A stretch of 64,000 nt of DNA from JANMDN01 sp031376285 (GTDB lineage Bacteria; Actinomycetota; Thermoleophilia; Miltoncostaeales; Miltoncostaeaceae): positions 1 through 64,000 of the forward strand of contig JANMDN010000075.1 of NCBI GenBank assembly GCA_031376285.1. The letters run 5' to 3'. Position numbers and translations under genes: made by a program. The notes under the pieces are model-generated. The model made no database searches and was not told the origin of the DNA. It saw nothing but the letters and a program-made list of their open reading frames with translations. Numbering within the stretch: the first letter of the stretch is position 1; each line of letters starts with the position of its first letter. Positions 62,864-64,000 of the stretch are shown one piece after another.

Positions 62864-63234
62864 TCGCCAAGCGCTTCCGGATCTGGGTGTACCTCGAGCC
62901 CCTCGATAAGCGTGGTCAGCTCGCGGGCCCGGGCTTGGTGGTCGTCGAACACGAAGTCGAGCTGCGGTGTGTTGCGGGTACCGAGGCGCGCACCGATCCG
63001 GCCCTGAATCATCCCCCGAGCCGACGCGAGCGCCGCCTCTGCTCCGGCGCGCTTGCGCGCATCGAGAACTGTGAAAAAGACCGTCGCTGTCTTGAGGTCG
63101 CTGGTCGCGCGGACTTCGGTGACGGTGACCCACGTGAGCCTCGGGTCGGATGCGTGGCGCTCGAGCGCCTCGGCGACCAATTGTCGGACGCGCTCGCTCG
63201 CACGGCGCTTGCCGCTCCCACCGACCTTGCTCAC
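62860..63234 (-). CDS. rbfA: ribosome-binding factor A
   Basis: A 124-residue KH-fold protein that matures 16S rRNA of the 30S subunit: KRRASERVRQLVAEALERH, LTWVTVTEVRATSDLKTATV, FFTVLDARKRAGAEAALASA and FVFDDHQARARELTTLI are all typical. It overlaps DUF503 (upstream) and nrnA (downstream) by 4 nt each. Confidence 0.96.
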   Translation of the reverse strand: MSKVGGSGKRRASERVRQLVAEALERHASDPRLTWVTVTEVRATSDLKTATVFFTVLDARKRAGAEAALASARGMIQGRIGARLGTRNTPQLDFVFDDHQARARELTTLIEGLEVHPDPEALGE

Positions 63235-63545
63235 GCTGGCCAGTCCTCGTCGACCGCGATGACCGCGCGTCTGCGTCCGACCATTTGAAGTTCGGGGTCG
63301 GTGTCGAGCCAGGCAAGCGCCTGGTCGACGAGCCGTTCCGCTTCCCCCGCCTCGCGCGTGACGATCGCAGCGGAGATCGTCGCGCGCTGCCAGAGGTGGT
63401 GCTCGCCGACCTCCGCCACGGAGAATGAGAGGCGGTTCTCGAGCCCGGCCTTCACGCGCCGTACCTCACGGCGTTTGTCCTTGAGGGAGGCTGCCGTGGG
63501 CAGGTGCATCTCGACTGACAAAACCCCAACGTAGCCACGACCCAC
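63231..63545 (-). CDS. DUF503 family protein (YlxP-like)
   Basis: A 104-residue protein between infB and rbfA, where DUF503/YlxP genes are normally found: VGVLSVEMHLPTAASLKDKR, REVRRVKAGLENRLSFSVAE then HLWQRATISAAIVTR. The protein is of unknown function; related YlxP is thought to bind rRNA or assist ribosome formation. ATGA overlap with rbfA. Confidence 0.94.
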   Translation of the reverse strand: MGRGYVGVLSVEMHLPTAASLKDKRREVRRVKAGLENRLSFSVAEVGEHHLWQRATISAAIVTREAGEAERLVDQALAWLDTDPELQMVGRRRAVIAVDEDWPA

Positions 63546-63566
63546 GCGTGTCCCCCCGATACTCGC

Positions 63567-64000
63567 CTACTCCGCCGCTTCGGCGGGTGGTGGCGGTGGC
63601 GTGGGGACCTTCGCGGCAACCTGCTCGGTGCGGGCCACCTCGCGCTGCTCGTAGACCTCGATCTGGTCCCCGTCCTTGATGTCGTTGAAGCCGTCGATGA
63701 GCACCCCACACTCAAACCCGGTCAGGACCTCGCGAACGTCATCGTCGAAGCGCTTGAGCGAACCGATCCGACCCTCGTAGACGACTGTGCCATCGCGCAG
63801 GAGGCGAATACCCGCGGTGCGACGGATCAGCCCGTCGGTCACGTAGCAGCCCGCGATTGTTCCGATGCGGCTCGCTCGGAAGGTGGTTCGAATCTCGACG
63901 TGGCCAATGATGTCCTCGACGATCTCTGGGGCAAGCATCCCGATGAGCGCCGCCTTGACGTCGTCGATGGCGCGGTAGATCACCCGGTAGGTCCGGATGT
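63567..64000 (-). CDS. infB: translation initiation factor IF-2, C-terminal part
   Basis: The frame is open to the end of the window, so only the last 144 residues are seen. They match domains IV: RVIYRAIDDVKAALIGMLAP, IEIRTTFRASRIGTIAGCYV (the GCxVxxG segment), RRTAGIRLLRDGTVVYEGRI and LKRFDDDVREVLTGFECGV, which bind fMet-tRNA. A short Pro/Ala-rich tail (KVPTPPPPPAEAAE) follows the usual end. First gene of infB-DUF503-rbfA-nrnA-truB-ribF in this direction. Confidence 0.96.
   Translation of the reverse strand, partial: IRTYRVIYRAIDDVKAALIGMLAPEIVEDIIGHVEIRTTFRASRIGTIAGCYVTDGLIRRTAGIRLLRDGTVVYEGRIGSLKRFDDDVREVLTGFECGVLIDGFNDIKDGDQIEVYEQREVARTEQVAAKVPTPPPPPAEAAE

Overview
The window is 64 kb of a high-GC bacterial chromosome. 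It is gene-dense, with many 1-4 nt gene overlaps. Core genes dominate: infB, rbfA, truB, ribF, rpsO, pnp, dapB, dapA, RNase J, ftsK, cinA, recA, miaB, miaA, dapF, dut, and a primary sigma factor. Several families are typical of Actinomycetota: the GlgE-TreS-maltokinase pathway, MurT/GatD, DUF3052, DUF2017 next to ClpS, an MSMEG_1061-type flavoprotein, and a LexA box of the GAAC-N4-GTTC type. My best guess is a deep-branching actinobacterium (Thermoleophilia-like). A Chloroflexota relative such as Limnocylindria cannot be excluded. I found no tRNA, rRNA, CRISPR array or intact transposase.

Layout. 1-5.0 kb: tail of an FtsX-type permease, small accessory enzymes, a frameshifted carboxymuconolactone decarboxylase relic, and an ABC-2 exporter pair. 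5.0-13.2 kb: a Tat-exported beta-propeller, a degenerate GGDEF-EAL protein, a Nudix hydrolase, a low-MW phosphatase-DUF2017-clpS operon, a DMT permease, DUF427, and a thiolase/acyl-CoA dehydrogenase pair. 13.3-18.9 kb: a MazEF-like toxin-antitoxin pair, two divergent secreted surface proteins, a remnant of an NADH dehydrogenase, and a fluoroacetate dehalogenase-like hydrolase. 18.9-29.6 kb: a 165 bp inverted-repeat element, then glgE-treS-mak-glgB-glgX (minus strand) divergent from a compact malQ. 29.7-35.1 kb: an ECF-like sigma factor with a zinc motif, a cyclophilin, primary sigma factor, YqgE, a small membrane protein, an NrtR-like regulator and a metallo-hydrolase. 35.1-38.8 kb: rpiA-murT-methyltransferase-gatD.

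38.9-64 kb is almost entirely minus strand. It holds miaB-miaA-dapF-dapL-dut, sodA, an SOS-controlled recA, cinA, a RodZ-like protein, ftsK, RNase J, dapA, a collagen-like protein, a cupin, dapB, an M16 peptidase, pnp, rpsO, ribF, truB, a DHH phosphoesterase, rbfA, DUF503 and the end of infB. The four dap genes (A, B, L, F) with no dapD/E point to the LL-diaminopimelate aminotransferase route to meso-DAP, feeding peptidoglycan whose lipid II is amidated by MurT/GatD.

Two window-wide features stand out. First, at least a dozen genes have a TANNNT -10 box 6-9 nt before the start codon, the layout of leaderless mRNAs. Second, conserved N-termini show that RNase J and the M16 peptidase (and perhaps cinA) must start at codons other than ATG/GTG/TTG, best explained as AUC and CUG. 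I see no complete undescribed defence or mobile system. The most unusual arrangement is a methyltransferase gene set inside the murT-gatD pair.
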